Below, in pieces: positions 38,397 to 46,968 of a DNA stretch of 64,000 nucleotides; positions within the stretch are counted from its first letter, which is position 1, and the number at the start of each line of letters is the position of its first letter. The position numbers and the translations under genes are program-made. Under the pieces are notes generated by a model. It ran no database searches. It was given only the letters and a program-made list of their open reading frames with translations, and was not told where the DNA came from. The DNA is taken from contig NZ_JAHKQF010000008.1 of assembly GCF_018860965.1 (NCBI RefSeq), forward strand, positions 1-64,000, given 5' to 3'. Origin of the DNA: Alteromonas sp. C1M14 (lineage in GTDB: Bacteria > Pseudomonadota > Gammaproteobacteria > Enterobacterales > Alteromonadaceae).

Positions 38397-38642
38397 CTAA
38401 TAATGCATTTGTGCATATTTGTCAGCCAGTTGCGCTTGGCTTTCTCGGTGGGCGGGATCCGGTGAAATACAATCTACCGGGCATACCTGAACACAACTTG
38501 GCTCGTCGTAGTGGCCGATACATTCGGTGCAACGGGCATGATTTATCTGATAATACGTTTCCCCTAACGAAATGGCGTCATTGGGGCATTCCGCAACACA
38601 CATATCGCAATTAATACATTCTTCGGTAATAAGTAATGCCAT
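38397..38642 (-). CDS. yfhL: 2[4Fe-4S] ferredoxin YfhL
   Basis: An 81-residue ferredoxin starting MALLITEECINCDMC, as in E. coli YfhL; ATG 38642 has AGGA six bases upstream. Cluster motifs are CINCDMCVAECP and, in the second half, CTECIGHYDEPSCVQVCP, giving the eight-residue insertion typical of Allochromatium-type ferredoxins. YfhL has been linked to tRNA hydroxylation (ho5U34) and low-potential electron transfer. It converges on the seven-TM gene with 12 bp between the stops. Confidence 0.92.
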   Translation of the reverse strand: MALLITEECINCDMCVAECPNDAISLGETYYQINHARCTECIGHYDEPSCVQVCPVDCISPDPAHRESQAQLADKYAQMHY

Positions 38643-38743
38643 TGGGATATCCTGTTTATTGAGCAATTCCTAATAGGTAGTGTAACGAAAGGAGACAAAG
38701 CGGATCTTGACGTACGTCAAAGTAGCGAAGGTCTCTTTGATTA

Positions 38744-39418
38744 CTACGTAAACTGGTGATGTAGTATGTGTTCAGTGAAGCTTTTTCGCAGATAAAATCC
38801 TCGCGGACGGGTTCGAATCTTTTCTCCTTCATCGCCAATGGCGTCGGTAAGAACTTGCCCACTGGCTGCCTTAGGCCGAATATGCAATGCTTGGCCTAAA
38901 CGGGCGGTAATTTGCTCTACTTTTCCTACAGCGATTAATTCTGTCAGTTCTTCCCAATCTTGTTGTAGCAAGGCGTTCTCTTCGTTATTTGGCTGCCAAA
39001 AAAACGCCGTCGCTACTCGCCGGTCTGCAAGGGGGATTTCCCGATCTCCTTCCACAGGCACCCACATCACCCGTTGAAGTTTATTCTTCACATTAGAGGT
39101 TTCCCAAGAAACACCGGCTTGATTCGTCAAAGGTGCATAACATACATAGGTGGTTTCAAGTGGTCGGTAGTGTTGATCAATGGGAATGGTTTTTAGCTCG
39201 ATACCCAGTTCGGGAAAATCCTGTTGTGGCTTAGACCCTGCTGTCGCACCTAACCATTTTTCGATAAGCATACCCGGCCAGCCCTTGTGTCGCTGGAGGT
39301 TGGCTGGAATTGCAATTTGTGCCATGTGGGCTAAATCACCAAGGCTGAGGCCTGCAATTAGCTGGCTACGCGCCAGTAAATCAGCCTGATTTTTCGGTGC
39401 CGTTTGTGGTGGTTGCAA
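38744..39418 (-). CDS. mutH: Mismatch-repair endonuclease MutH
   Basis: Nicks the unmethylated strand at hemimethylated GATC sites after MutS-MutL activation. It has 224 residues. The restriction-fold catalytic triad is D-x6-E-x-K in QDFPELGIELKTIP. The family helix LIEKWLGATAGSKPQQDFPE and the C-terminal RGFYLRKSFT are conserved. Its presence implies Dam methylation in this organism, which is limited to part of the Gammaproteobacteria including Alteromonadales. It is divergent from rppH. Confidence 0.95.
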   Translation of the reverse strand: MQPPQTAPKNQADLLARSQLIAGLSLGDLAHMAQIAIPANLQRHKGWPGMLIEKWLGATAGSKPQQDFPELGIELKTIPIDQHYRPLETTYVCYAPLTNQAGVSWETSNVKNKLQRVMWVPVEGDREIPLADRRVATAFFWQPNNEENALLQQDWEELTELIAVGKVEQITARLGQALHIRPKAASGQVLTDAIGDEGEKIRTRPRGFYLRKSFTEHILHHQFT

Positions 39419-39524
39419 AGGGATCTCCAGACAATATGCGTTGAATTAGTATTAATGCTTTGAAAGGGCTATAGTTTATGGAAGAATGCATCAATAGAAA
39501 AGTTTATCGTGCCCGGGAGTCTAT

Positions 39525-40061
39525 GTGATAGATGCCGACGGATTCCGTGCGAATGTGGGCATAGTGATTTGCAACAAAATGGGTCATGTATTTTGGGCAA
39601 GACGTTATGGTCAACATTCATGGCAGTTTCCACAAGGCGGAATTGATGAAGGGGAAACTGCAGAAGAAGCTATGTACAGGGAGTTACACGAAGAAGTAGG
39701 GTTAACACAAAAAGATGTCACTATTCTTGGTGTTACCCGCAACTGGTTGCGATATAAATTACCTAAACGACTTATACGTCAGGGTAGTTCTCCTGTGTGC
39801 ATAGGTCAGAAGCAAAAATGGTTTTTACTCCAGCTTGATTGCCAGGATAAAGACGTGGATGTGTTAAAAAGCGGACATCCAGAGTTTGATGACTGGCGGT
39901 GGGTAAGTTATTGGTATCCCATTCGAAACGTCGTGTCTTTTAAACGTGACGTTTACCGCAAAGTGATGAAAGAATTTGCTGGAGTGGCTATGCCGGCCGG
40001 GCAGCGCATGCATAATACGCAGTCTAACAAGCGTTATCGCAAACGCCGTCGAAATGGATAA
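39525..40061 (+). CDS. rppH: RNA 5'-pyrophosphohydrolase RppH
   Basis: A Nudix enzyme that removes pyrophosphate from mRNA 5' ends and so starts 5'-dependent decay. It has 178 residues. Translation begins at GTG 39525 ([14 protein letters not shown]), with GGGAG upstream, aligning with E. coli RppH. The Nudix box is [20 protein letters not shown] followed by VGL. FQGG-type residues WQFPQGG and [13 protein letters not shown] are conserved. First gene of a run rppH-ptsP-tauE-lgt-thyA; it ends in a basic tail (RYRKRRRNG). Confidence 0.96.
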   Translation: MIDADGFRANVGIVICNKMGHVFWARRYGQHSWQFPQGGIDEGETAEEAMYRELHEEVGLTQKDVTILGVTRNWLRYKLPKRLIRQGSSPVCIGQKQKWFLLQLDCQDKDVDVLKSGHPEFDDWRWVSYWYPIRNVVSFKRDVYRKVMKEFAGVAMPAGQRMHNTQSNKRYRKRRRNG

Positions 40062-40077
40062 ATAGGAGAGCATCCAG

Positions 40078-42387
40078 GTGGCCGAGACTGGGAATATTCT
40101 CACCACGTTAAAACGTATCGTACAAGAGATGATCCAAATTCCAGAATTGGATCAAGCTCTGTTTCGTCTTGCCTCTCGGGTCAAGCAAACCATGCGTGTG
40201 GATTCCTGCTCAATTTATCTTGCCGACGAAGAGCACCATGTTTTTATTCTTAAGGCCACCGACGGACTGCATCCCGATGCGGTCGAATTTGTGCGCATTG
40301 GCTTTGCCGAGGGGCTAATTGGTTTAGTGGGGCAGCGAGAAGAGCCCCTTAATATTGAAAATGCCCACAATCATCCACGCTTTAAACATTACCCCGAAGT
40401 AAAAGAAGAAAACTACAATGCCTTTTTAGGCACCCCAATTATTCATCAACGGCGCGTGCTTGGTGTGATCACCATGCAGCAACAAGCCATGCGCAGATTC
40501 AGCGAAAATGAAGAGGCGTTTCTGGTGACACTGGCGGCACAGTTAGCGTTAGAAATTACCAATGCAGATATTCGAGGGGCGTTAAGCCATTCTTCTGGGG
40601 TGGGGGTACTGCCCCGGCAAAAGAACGTTAGAGGTATCGCCGGTTCCCAAGGACTTGCCGTGGGTATCGGCTGCTCCAACGACAGTTCCATCTCGTTACG
40701 CAATTATGTGGTAAAGCGCTGTGTAGACAAAGATCACGAAATTCATCGCTATCGGCGTGGTGTGGAGTTAACCCGTAAGCATGTGGATGACTTATCCAGT
40801 CGTTTAGACAGTGCCATTCCCGACGATGTGAAATCCATTTTTCAGCTATATCACCAATTACTTGATGCCAACAGTTTAGGGCGCGAAGTAGAAGCAAAAA
40901 TTCGTGAAGGGTGGGATGCCGGTTCGTCACTAAAGATGGTGGTGGAAGATTACGCCACGCGCTTTCAGAATATGGATGACCCGTACATGCAAGAACGGGC
41001 TATCGATATCGTCGACCTGTCTAATCGTATTTTGCTTAATATACTGTCTGATGACGACGGTAAAATGCCGGCGGCCAGAGATGTTACCCAACCAAGTATC
41101 TTAGTGGCCGAAGAAGTCAGCGCGTCTATGTTAGCTGAGTTTCCCCGTGCCTATTTAATGGGGATAATCTCTATTCGGGGGTCAAACAACTCCCATGCTG
41201 CCATTTTAGCTAGAGCCATGGGCATACCTGCGGTAATGGGGTGCCAGAATATTTCTCCGGCCCTGATCAATGGCAAAGAGCTGTTACTGGATGGTTATTC
41301 CGGCGAGGTGATTATCTCACCGGAAAGCTCTATTCGAGCAGAGTTTATTCAGCTTATTGAAGAAGAGGAAACCCTTGCCGAGCGCATCGACGCAGAAGCC
41401 AGCTTAGCCTGTGAAACCCAAGATGGGTGCAGTATCTCGTTGTTTGTGAATGCGGGCTTGTCTGCCGATATTGAAACGACCCAGTACGCTAATGCACAAG
41501 GCATTGGGCTGTATCGCACGGAAATTCCCTTTATGTTGCGAGAGCGGTTTCCCTCTGAACAAGAGCAAGTGGAATTATATCGGCAAATTCTCATGGCTTC
41601 TCCCGAGCAGAGTATTACTATGCGTACGTTGGATGTGGGCGGTGATAAACCCCTTCCTTATTTTCCCATTAACGAAGAAAACCCTTTTCTTGGTTGGCGT
41701 GGCATTCGTTTAACCTTGGATCATCCTGATATTTTCTTGGTCCAGATCAGGGCCATGTTGCGAGCCAGTATTGGTCTGACTAACCTTAAAATCATGTTGC
41801 CTATGATTTCCTCGGTGGGTGAAGTGGAAGATGCTGCTCGACTGATAGAACAGGCTTACCTTGAAATCAGCGACGAAGTGAGCGATTCCGACGTGATTTT
41901 GCAAAAGCCTAAACTTGGGATCATGCTGGAAGTGCCTTCGGTACTGTATCAGTTACCCCAACTGGCCAAGCTAGTGGATTTTTTCTCCGTAGGTAGCAAC
42001 GACCTAACCCAGTATTTATTAGCGGTAGACCGTAATAACGCTCGGGTGGCCAGTTTGTATAACAGCTACCATCCTGCGGTACTCAGTGCCTTGTATGATA
42101 TTGTGCGACAGTCTAACGCCAATAAGATCCCCGTTACCGTTTGTGGTGAAATCGCCGGCGAACCGGGTGGGGCAATTCTGTTAATGGGGATGGGATATCG
42201 CAAACTTAGTATGAATGCCCATAATTTGCGGAAAATTAACTGGGTAATACGTAACGTAAGTTTAGATGAAGCAAAAGCGTTGCTGGCAAAAACACTCACC
42301 GCATCCAGTCATGAAGAGGTATTTAATCATATCAATCATTACTTAGAACATCGGGGGCTAGGCGGGTTAGTTCGCGCGGGTTCCTAG
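40078..42387 (+). CDS. ptsP: PEP-protein phosphotransferase PtsP (EI-Ntr)
   Basis: Enzyme I of the nitrogen phosphotransferase system. It autophosphorylates from PEP and passes phosphate to NPr. It has 769 residues, starting at GTG 40078 with AGGAG upstream. An N-terminal GAF domain (about 18-160, which in relatives senses nitrogen state) precedes the EI module. The phospho-His is in GSNNSHAAILARAMG; PEP-barrel motifs include GLYRTEIPFM, ITMRTLDVGGDKPL and GSNDLTQYLLAVDR. It lies 16 bp after rppH as in E. coli, so they are probably co-transcribed. Confidence 0.96.
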   Translation: MAETGNILTTLKRIVQEMIQIPELDQALFRLASRVKQTMRVDSCSIYLADEEHHVFILKATDGLHPDAVEFVRIGFAEGLIGLVGQREEPLNIENAHNHPRFKHYPEVKEENYNAFLGTPIIHQRRVLGVITMQQQAMRRFSENEEAFLVTLAAQLALEITNADIRGALSHSSGVGVLPRQKNVRGIAGSQGLAVGIGCSNDSSISLRNYVVKRCVDKDHEIHRYRRGVELTRKHVDDLSSRLDSAIPDDVKSIFQLYHQLLDANSLGREVEAKIREGWDAGSSLKMVVEDYATRFQNMDDPYMQERAIDIVDLSNRILLNILSDDDGKMPAARDVTQPSILVAEEVSASMLAEFPRAYLMGIISIRGSNNSHAAILARAMGIPAVMGCQNISPALINGKELLLDGYSGEVIISPESSIRAEFIQLIEEEETLAERIDAEASLACETQDGCSISLFVNAGLSADIETTQYANAQGIGLYRTEIPFMLRERFPSEQEQVELYRQILMASPEQSITMRTLDVGGDKPLPYFPINEENPFLGWRGIRLTLDHPDIFLVQIRAMLRASIGLTNLKIMLPMISSVGEVEDAARLIEQAYLEISDEVSDSDVILQKPKLGIMLEVPSVLYQLPQLAKLVDFFSVGSNDLTQYLLAVDRNNARVASLYNSYHPAVLSALYDIVRQSNANKIPVTVCGEIAGEPGGAILLMGMGYRKLSMNAHNLRKINWVIRNVSLDEAKALLAKTLTASSHEEVFNHINHYLEHRGLGGLVRAGS

Positions 42388-42502
42388 ACGCTTTTGTTAT
42401 TCATTGCACAGCATCTTCGATTTGTCGGTTATCGCTGCCTTAGCGCTTTATGGCGGCCCATTCTGTGATAGGCTACGTCCTCATTTTTAAGAGATTTTAG
42501 GC

Positions 42503-43309
42503 ATGGAACCAACTACGCTGATTTTTCTATGGTGTCTGGGTATCGGCTTAATCGTTGGGTTATTGGCGGGTATGCTAGGTATAGGAGGCGGACTGATCAT
42601 TGTTCCTGCCTTGTCTTACCTGATGGTACATTTTTTAGATATGAGCACAGACACTGTCATGCCGATGGCGGTGGCAACGTCCTTATCCACCATTATTTTT
42701 ACTGGTTTCTCCTCTGCGTTGGCGCATCACCGGTTGGGAAATTTAAGTCGTTATCTGGTGACATGGAGCGGCATGGGTATCGCGGTGGGGTCCATCGGTG
42801 GCGCATTAACTGCCAGCTCTATTTCTGGGCACACGTTAAAAAACATTTTTGCCGTATTGGTAATGGTTGTGGCTGCGCAAATGGTGTTTCACAAACGTCG
42901 TCCCTCATCCCACACAGCCAATAAGCCTGTGTTGATGGGAGTGGGAACCGGTACTGGATTTATCAGTGCTCTTATGGGCATTGGCGGTGGTGCTCTGTTG
43001 GTTCCGGCGCTAACATGGTTTCAGGTGAATGTTCGCCAAGCCATTGGTTGTGCCGCATTTAGCGGTCTTATTGTGGCGCTGTTTGGCACAGCGAGCTTTA
43101 TCAGTGCAGGGCTTTCAGCGCCAGGTTTGCCAGACAATGCCATTGGTTTTGTCTATTATCCGGCCACCCTGGGTATTGTCACAACATCGGTATTTACCGC
43201 TAACCTTGGCGCAAAGCTAGGGCAAAAAATGAATACCGATTTACTAAAAAAATTGCTAGCCGGATTATTGGTGCTGGTGAGTATTCGAATGATAGTAGGA
43301 ATTGAATAA
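42503..43309 (+). CDS. TauE/SafE-family (TSUP) membrane transporter
   Basis: A 268-residue polytopic protein with two homologous halves, each with the TSUP hallmark: GLLAGMLGIGGGLIIVPAL at 18-36 and GFISALMGIGGGALLVPAL at about 152-170. TSUP proteins move sulfite, sulfonates or other small organosulfur anions; the substrate here cannot be told from sequence. About eight TM helices. The gene sits between ptsP and lgt, 3 bp before lgt, so it is part of that operon; E. coli has no equivalent at this position. Confidence 0.88.
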   Translation: MEPTTLIFLWCLGIGLIVGLLAGMLGIGGGLIIVPALSYLMVHFLDMSTDTVMPMAVATSLSTIIFTGFSSALAHHRLGNLSRYLVTWSGMGIAVGSIGGALTASSISGHTLKNIFAVLVMVVAAQMVFHKRRPSSHTANKPVLMGVGTGTGFISALMGIGGGALLVPALTWFQVNVRQAIGCAAFSGLIVALFGTASFISAGLSAPGLPDNAIGFVYYPATLGIVTTSVFTANLGAKLGQKMNTDLLKKLLAGLLVLVSIRMIVGIE

Positions 43310-43312
43310 ATC

Positions 43313-44122
43313 ATGGTAGAAAGTGGTTTCCTGGTTTTTCCAAATATAGACCCCGTCATTTTTAGTGTCGGGCCGTTAAGTGTACGATGGTACGGCATGA
43401 TGTATCTGGTCGGCTTCGTTGCTGCCTATATGCTGGCACAGAAGCGTTTATCACAAACTAATTGGACACGAGAGCAACTTAGCGATCTATTGTTCTGGAG
43501 TTTTGTGGGGGTGATTTTAGGCGGCCGCATAGGTTATGTGTTGTTCTATCAATTCGGCATGTTTGTCGATGATCCCCTCTATCTATTCCGTATCTGGACT
43601 GGCGGCATGTCGTTCCACGGCGGCTTGTTGGGCGTTATTGTGGCGTTATTTTGGCAAGCCAAAAGAATGCAAACCACCTTTTTACAAATTGGTGATTTTG
43701 TCGCACCTTTGGTACCCATTGGTCTAGGAGCAGGGCGCATTGGTAACTTTTTAAACGCCGAGCTTTGGGGTAGAACCACGGATGTTCCATGGGCTATTAT
43801 TTTTCCTGCTGCTGGCAGCGAGCCCCGTCACCCTTCTCAATTGTATGAGTTTGCCCTCGAAGGGGTGTTACTGTTCGCCATTTTATGGCTATACTCGGCA
43901 AGGCCTCGCCCTGTAGGCGCAGTGGGTGGTCTGTTTTTACTCGGCTACGGCTGTTTCCGGTTCTTTGTCGAATATTTCCGTGAACCAGATAGACAAATTG
44001 GCCTGTATCCAATGGGCTTAAGTCAAGGGCAGCTTCTTTGTATACCGATGATTGCTCTGGGCGCAGGGTTAATGATTTGGGCATACAAACATACCGCTTC
44101 GGCAACCAATAAGAACCAGTAA
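43313..44122 (+). CDS. lgt: Prolipoprotein diacylglyceryl transferase Lgt
   Basis: Transfers diacylglyceryl from phosphatidylglycerol to the lipobox Cys of prolipoproteins, the first step of lipoprotein maturation. It has 269 residues and about seven TM helices. The Lgt signature [16 protein letters not shown] is at about residues 139-155. FHGGLLG carries the conserved His, and [11 protein letters not shown] and RHPSQLYE are also present. Its substrates in this window should include NlpD and the TPR lipoprotein at 60467. Essential, and directly upstream of thyA as in E. coli. Confidence 0.97.
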   Translation: MVESGFLVFPNIDPVIFSVGPLSVRWYGMMYLVGFVAAYMLAQKRLSQTNWTREQLSDLLFWSFVGVILGGRIGYVLFYQFGMFVDDPLYLFRIWTGGMSFHGGLLGVIVALFWQAKRMQTTFLQIGDFVAPLVPIGLGAGRIGNFLNAELWGRTTDVPWAIIFPAAGSEPRHPSQLYEFALEGVLLFAILWLYSARPRPVGAVGGLFLLGYGCFRFFVEYFREPDRQIGLYPMGLSQGQLLCIPMIALGAGLMIWAYKHTASATNKNQ

Positions 44123-44134
44123 AAGACATCGATC

Positions 44135-44968
44135 ATGAAAGAATATTTGCAGTTAATGCGTCATGTGAAAGAGCAGGGCGTCAAGAAGGAAGACAGAACC
44201 GGCACCGGTACGGTGAGTGTATTCGGTTACCAAATGCGCTTTGATTTGGCAGAGGGCTTTCCATTGGTTACCACCAAAAAATGTCATCTTAAGTCGATTA
44301 TTCACGAGCTGCTATGGTTTCTTAAAGGCGAAACCAATATCCAATATTTAAAGGAAAATGGAGTTTCAATTTGGGATGGCTGGGCAACCGAAGAGGGCGA
44401 ATTAGGGCCGGTTTATGGTAAGCAGTGGCGCAGCTGGGATGCCGGTGACGGCACCACCATCGACCAAATTCAACAAGTCGTCGAAGAAATAAAAAAGAAC
44501 CCCGATTCCCGTCGACTTATTGTGAGTGCGTGGAACCCCTCGGTTTTGCCCGATCCAACTTTAAGCCCTAAAGAGAATGCGGCAGCAGGAAAACAAGCCT
44601 TACCGCCGTGTCATACCATGTTTCAGTTTTATGTGCTAAACAACAAACTGTCTTGCCAATTGTATCAGCGCAGCGGCGATGTCTTTTTAGGTGTGCCTTT
44701 TAATATTGCCAGCTATGCTTTACTAACACTGATGATCGCTCAAGTCTGTCACCTTGAGCCTGGCGAGTTCATTCATACCTTGGGGGATGCTCACTTGTAT
44801 GTGAATCATTTGGAGCAAGCTGAACTACAGCTTTCTCGGCAGCCCTATGCTCGTCCTACCATGGCCATCAACCCTGAAATTAAAGATATATTCGATTTTT
44901 CGTTTTCTGACTTTGAATTGAAAGACTATCAGTGCCATCCTCATATAAAAGCGTCAGTAGCTATCTAA
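44135..44968 (+). CDS. thyA: Thymidylate synthase ThyA
   Basis: Methylates dUMP to dTMP with methylene-THF. It has 277 residues. Nucleophile C159 lies in [31 protein letters not shown] and [21 protein letters not shown] are conserved. Compared with E. coli ThyA (264 aa) it carries an insertion of about 13 residues before the catalytic Cys ([10 protein letters not shown] region), seen in other members of the family. 12 bp after lgt. Confidence 0.97.
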   Translation: MKEYLQLMRHVKEQGVKKEDRTGTGTVSVFGYQMRFDLAEGFPLVTTKKCHLKSIIHELLWFLKGETNIQYLKENGVSIWDGWATEEGELGPVYGKQWRSWDAGDGTTIDQIQQVVEEIKKNPDSRRLIVSAWNPSVLPDPTLSPKENAAAGKQALPPCHTMFQFYVLNNKLSCQLYQRSGDVFLGVPFNIASYALLTLMIAQVCHLEPGEFIHTLGDAHLYVNHLEQAELQLSRQPYARPTMAINPEIKDIFDFSFSDFELKDYQCHPHIKASVAI

Positions 44969-44986
44969 TGTAGGGAATGATCAGCG

Positions 44987-46009
44987 ATGACAACGCCGGT
45001 TCTTATTTGTGACGATTCGTCTTTTGCCAGAAAACAAATGGCTAGATCCATACCCGATGGTTGGGATGTGGCCTTATCATTCGCGGCGAATGGTGAAGAA
45101 GCTTTAGAAGCTATTCGGGCCGGCAAAGCCGATGTTATGTTTCTGGATTTAAATATGCCGGTTATGGATGGGTATCAAACCATGGAGGCCATTCGGGAAC
45201 ATGACCTACCTTGTCTGGTGATTGTTGTATCAGGGGATGTACAGCCCGAGGCCCGCAGCCGTATGATTTCGTTAGGTGCTCTGGATTTCATTCGTAAACC
45301 GGTGGACAACATCAAGCTGTCAGAGTTGCTTAATCAGTATGGTATTTACCGGGGAGAAGCGACGGCAGAAAAGCGTCTGGCAGACACCCTAAAAAATGAT
45401 CAAGGCAAACCTGATGATCGCCTTGATGCCTATCGCGAATTAGTCAACGTTGCCATGGGGCGAGCCGGAGATAACCTGGCGCGCTTGCTAGGTGAATTCA
45501 TTGATTTACCCATTCCCAATGTGAATGTTATTGAAACCACCGAAGTACACATGGCCATTGCTGAAATCAATCAAAATGAACGGGTTTCGGCGGTTTCAAA
45601 AGGATTCACCAGTGCCGGTATTCACGGCGAAGCCATCGTAATTTTTAACGACATGAAATTTGATAATGTTATTAAGCTTTTAAATTACGATACCTCTTGT
45701 GAAGGCGAGCAATATCAGTTGGAAGCACTCATGGATGTGTCCAATATTCTTATCGGTGCGTGTTTAAATGCCTTGTCCGCCCAGCTTAATGTTAATTTTA
45801 GTCATAGCCACCCGATATTACTCGGTCAGCACAGTGGGCTAGGTGCTATGCTAAGTAGCAATGGCATGCGCTGGGGGAAAATCATGGCGGTGGAAATTGC
45901 CTACGCCATTAAAGAGCGGGATATCTCCTTTGATCTATTGTTACTGTTCCCTGAACACGCAATGAAGAAAATCTACTCCCGTTTAGTTGATGAGGAATCT
46001 GTGGCGTGA
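44987..46009 (+). CDS. Receiver + CheC-like phosphatase fusion protein
   Basis: A 340-residue two-domain signalling protein. Residues 1-125 form a receiver with acidic pocket DD at 9-10, phospho-acceptor D54 (FLDLNMPVMDG) and Lys in RKP near 104. Residues about 145-335 form a CheC/CheX-like domain. The CheC active-site signature D-x3-E-x2-N-x22-P is exact at D147, E151, N154, P177. A second copy at E246, D250, N253, P276 has the first two acidic residues altered. CheC proteins dephosphorylate CheY-P, so this may regulate a receiver, perhaps its own. Its stop overlaps the start of the cyclase gene. Confidence 0.88.
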   Translation: MTTPVLICDDSSFARKQMARSIPDGWDVALSFAANGEEALEAIRAGKADVMFLDLNMPVMDGYQTMEAIREHDLPCLVIVVSGDVQPEARSRMISLGALDFIRKPVDNIKLSELLNQYGIYRGEATAEKRLADTLKNDQGKPDDRLDAYRELVNVAMGRAGDNLARLLGEFIDLPIPNVNVIETTEVHMAIAEINQNERVSAVSKGFTSAGIHGEAIVIFNDMKFDNVIKLLNYDTSCEGEQYQLEALMDVSNILIGACLNALSAQLNVNFSHSHPILLGQHSGLGAMLSSNGMRWGKIMAVEIAYAIKERDISFDLLLLFPEHAMKKIYSRLVDEESVA

Positions 46010-46968
46010 TTGATGATGAAATTCGGCAAATGCATTGGCAAACAGACTTACTTAACTCCATCGAAGTGGGTATTGTGGTCTTGGACCGAGATCTACGTAT
46101 TGAAGTGTGGAACCAGTTTATGGCAAACCATGCCGATAAGTTGCCCAGTGAGGTCACCGGTCAGTCTCTGTTTTCCCTGTTTCCCGAAATCGAAGAGAAG
46201 TGGTTAAGAAGTAAGGCCGAACCGGTGTTTAACCTTAATACGCCGGTTTTTATTATTTGGGAACAGCGCCCCTATTTGTTTAAATTTGCCTCGTCTCGTC
46301 CTATTACCTCAGACGCCTCACACATGTTCCAAAATGTAACTATGTTTCCCTTGTCATCCCCTGATGGCACAATTCAGCGCCTATGTATGCTGGTGTACGA
46401 TGTTACCGACGAGGCGTTGCGAAAACTGCGTATTGAGCGGCTGAACGACGAACTCAAACACATGAGTCGAATTGACGGTTTAACCGGACTATTTAATCGC
46501 CGCTATTGGCAAGAGCAGTTCGACAGAGTTTATAAGCTCGCTTGCCGGAAGCACGGTCCCACGTCTGTGATGATGCTGGATATTGATCATTTTAAGAACG
46601 TTAATGACACCTACGGTCATCAGGCTGGTGATGCAGTGATACGGGTTTTAGCCAGAGTGATTCAAAAAAGTATCCGTGAGACTGACGTCGCCGGTCGTTA
46701 TGGCGGCGAAGAATTTTCGATTATTTTGGAAGATTCAACACTAGACAACGCACGTAAAGTTGGAGAACGGATCCGTCGACTCGCCGAGGCGATGACCGTG
46801 GAACATGAAGGGCGCCAAATTCCTTTTACCGTGAGTATTGGTGTGAGTGAATACAGCGCCGATATTGCTTCCGCTATGACCTGGCTGGATTACGCAGACA
46901 AGGCCTTGTATTTATCGAAAAAGAACGGACGCAATCAGGTGACGGCACTGGAGATCGAAACCGCTTAA
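46006..46968 (+). CDS. Diguanylate cyclase (PAS-GGDEF)
   Basis: Makes cyclic di-GMP from two GTP. It has 320 residues and starts at GTG 46006, overlapping the preceding stop (GTGA), so the two genes are translationally coupled. An N-terminal PAS-like domain (about 10-130) is joined by a coiled coil to GGDEF (about 152-318). The active site is GGEEF at 233-237, and an I-site RETD at 224-227 predicts product inhibition. DIDHFKNVNDTYGHQAGD is canonical. There is no TM helix, so it is cytoplasmic. The partner upstream may set its activity. Its stop codon overlaps that of the convergent kinase gene. Confidence 0.93.
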   Translation: MIDDEIRQMHWQTDLLNSIEVGIVVLDRDLRIEVWNQFMANHADKLPSEVTGQSLFSLFPEIEEKWLRSKAEPVFNLNTPVFIIWEQRPYLFKFASSRPITSDASHMFQNVTMFPLSSPDGTIQRLCMLVYDVTDEALRKLRIERLNDELKHMSRIDGLTGLFNRRYWQEQFDRVYKLACRKHGPTSVMMLDIDHFKNVNDTYGHQAGDAVIRVLARVIQKSIRETDVAGRYGGEEFSIILEDSTLDNARKVGERIRRLAEAMTVEHEGRQIPFTVSIGVSEYSADIASAMTWLDYADKALYLSKKNGRNQVTALEIETA